Shown: positions 63,917 through 64,000 of the stretch, piece by piece | How the letters are laid out: each line of letters begins with the position of its first letter | Numbering within the stretch: the first letter of the stretch is position 1 | Source: Aquidulcibacter sp. | GTDB lineage: Bacteria > Pseudomonadota > Alphaproteobacteria > Caulobacterales > Aquidulcibacteraceae | DNA length: 64,000 bases | Direction: 5' to 3' | NCBI GenBank assembly: GCA_027532555.1 | Contig: JAPZTJ010000038.1 | Coordinates: 1 to 64,000 of the forward strand | Notes under the pieces: generated by a model | What the model saw: only the letters and a program-made list of their open reading frames with translations | Database searches by the model: none | Told to the model about the DNA's origin: nothing | Made by a program: the position numbers and the translations under genes

Positions 63917-64000
63917 GCTGTTTTGACTTTGGTAGGCCAAGCAGCCGCTGGCGGGATCAGGCGATCAATCACTTTGGCCGACGAGACCACCCCTGGCAGC
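63913..64000 (-). CDS. crtI: Phytoene desaturase CrtI, 3' end only
   Basis: The last 28 codons read LPGVVSSAKVIDRLIPP and then a basic Pro/Lys tail to a TAA, matching the C-terminus of CrtI (usually HPGAGLPGVV). The gene continues past the window edge. Its stop overlaps the crtD stop (63913-63916) on the opposite strand. Confidence 0.85.
   Translation of the reverse strand, partial: LPGVVSSAKVIDRLIPPAAAWPTKVKTA

Noticed and set aside
1-64000. CRISPR arrays, tRNA or rRNA genes, insertion sequences, phage genes
   Set aside because: No repeat-spacer pattern, cloverleaf, rRNA signature, transposase or integrase was seen on either strand.

Overview
The window is from a bacteriochlorophyll a-making alphaproteobacterium, probably an aerobic anoxygenic phototroph. 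It carries most of a photosynthesis gene cluster (PGC): reaction-centre genes pufLM and puhA, LH1 genes pufBA, chlorophyllide a reductase bchXYZ, the bacteriochlorophyll tail genes bchG/bchP, the regulators ppsR/ppaA, and a spirilloxanthin-type carotenoid set (crtB, C, D, E, F and the end of crtI). Moderate GC, TonB-dependent receptors, Tad/Flp-like proteins and GH92 enzymes fit Caulobacterales or Sphingomonadales, but the sequence alone does not settle the taxon.

The PGC is in two arms. Left arm (246-13340): a lipoprotein cytochrome c, a small membrane protein, bchP-bch2-bchG (minus), ppaA-ppsR (minus), then bchF-lhaA-puhA-puhB-puhC-puhE-idi (plus). The usual bchNBHLM block between bchF and lhaA is absent; the two genes overlap by 4 bp. 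Right arm (45019-64000): a long minus-strand run crtE-crtF-bchC-bchX-bchY-bchZ-pufB-pufA-pufL-pufM-dxs, then crtC (plus), a small membrane gene plus crtB (minus), a coupled P450/ATP-grasp pair (minus), a DUF2306-like membrane gene coupled to crtD (plus), and the 3' end of crtI (minus). pufC, pufQ, pufX, acsF, bchE, bchNBHLM, bchDI, bchO and crtA are not in the window.

Between the arms lie about 31.7 kb without photosynthesis genes: a TetR-controlled small operon; a glycoside/alcohol catabolic operon (GH13, PhyH, Zn-alcohol dehydrogenase, esterase, GH92); two tandem TadG-like genes and an orphan gene; maeB, mutS, a Pho-box-preceded pstS, a DUF2891 gene, a phosphodiester glycosidase, an Lrp/AsnC regulator divergent from ald, an LhgO-like oxidase, msrA, a DUF2156 gene, a VOC protein, a CysG-N-like dehydrogenase, a VIT/CCC1 transporter and a large TonB receptor.

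The PGC genes seem tied together by PpsR-type dyads (TGTC-N10-GACA or GACG) before bchG, crtE/crtC, bchC and the P450/crtD divergence, with a degenerate one before bchF. Isoprenoid supply is wired into both arms: idi is coupled to puhE and dxs follows pufM. The least explained parts are the P450/ATP-grasp pair inside the carotenoid genes, the lipoprotein cytochrome with a long Ala/Pro tether in a cluster without pufC, and several small membrane proteins coupled to pigment genes.
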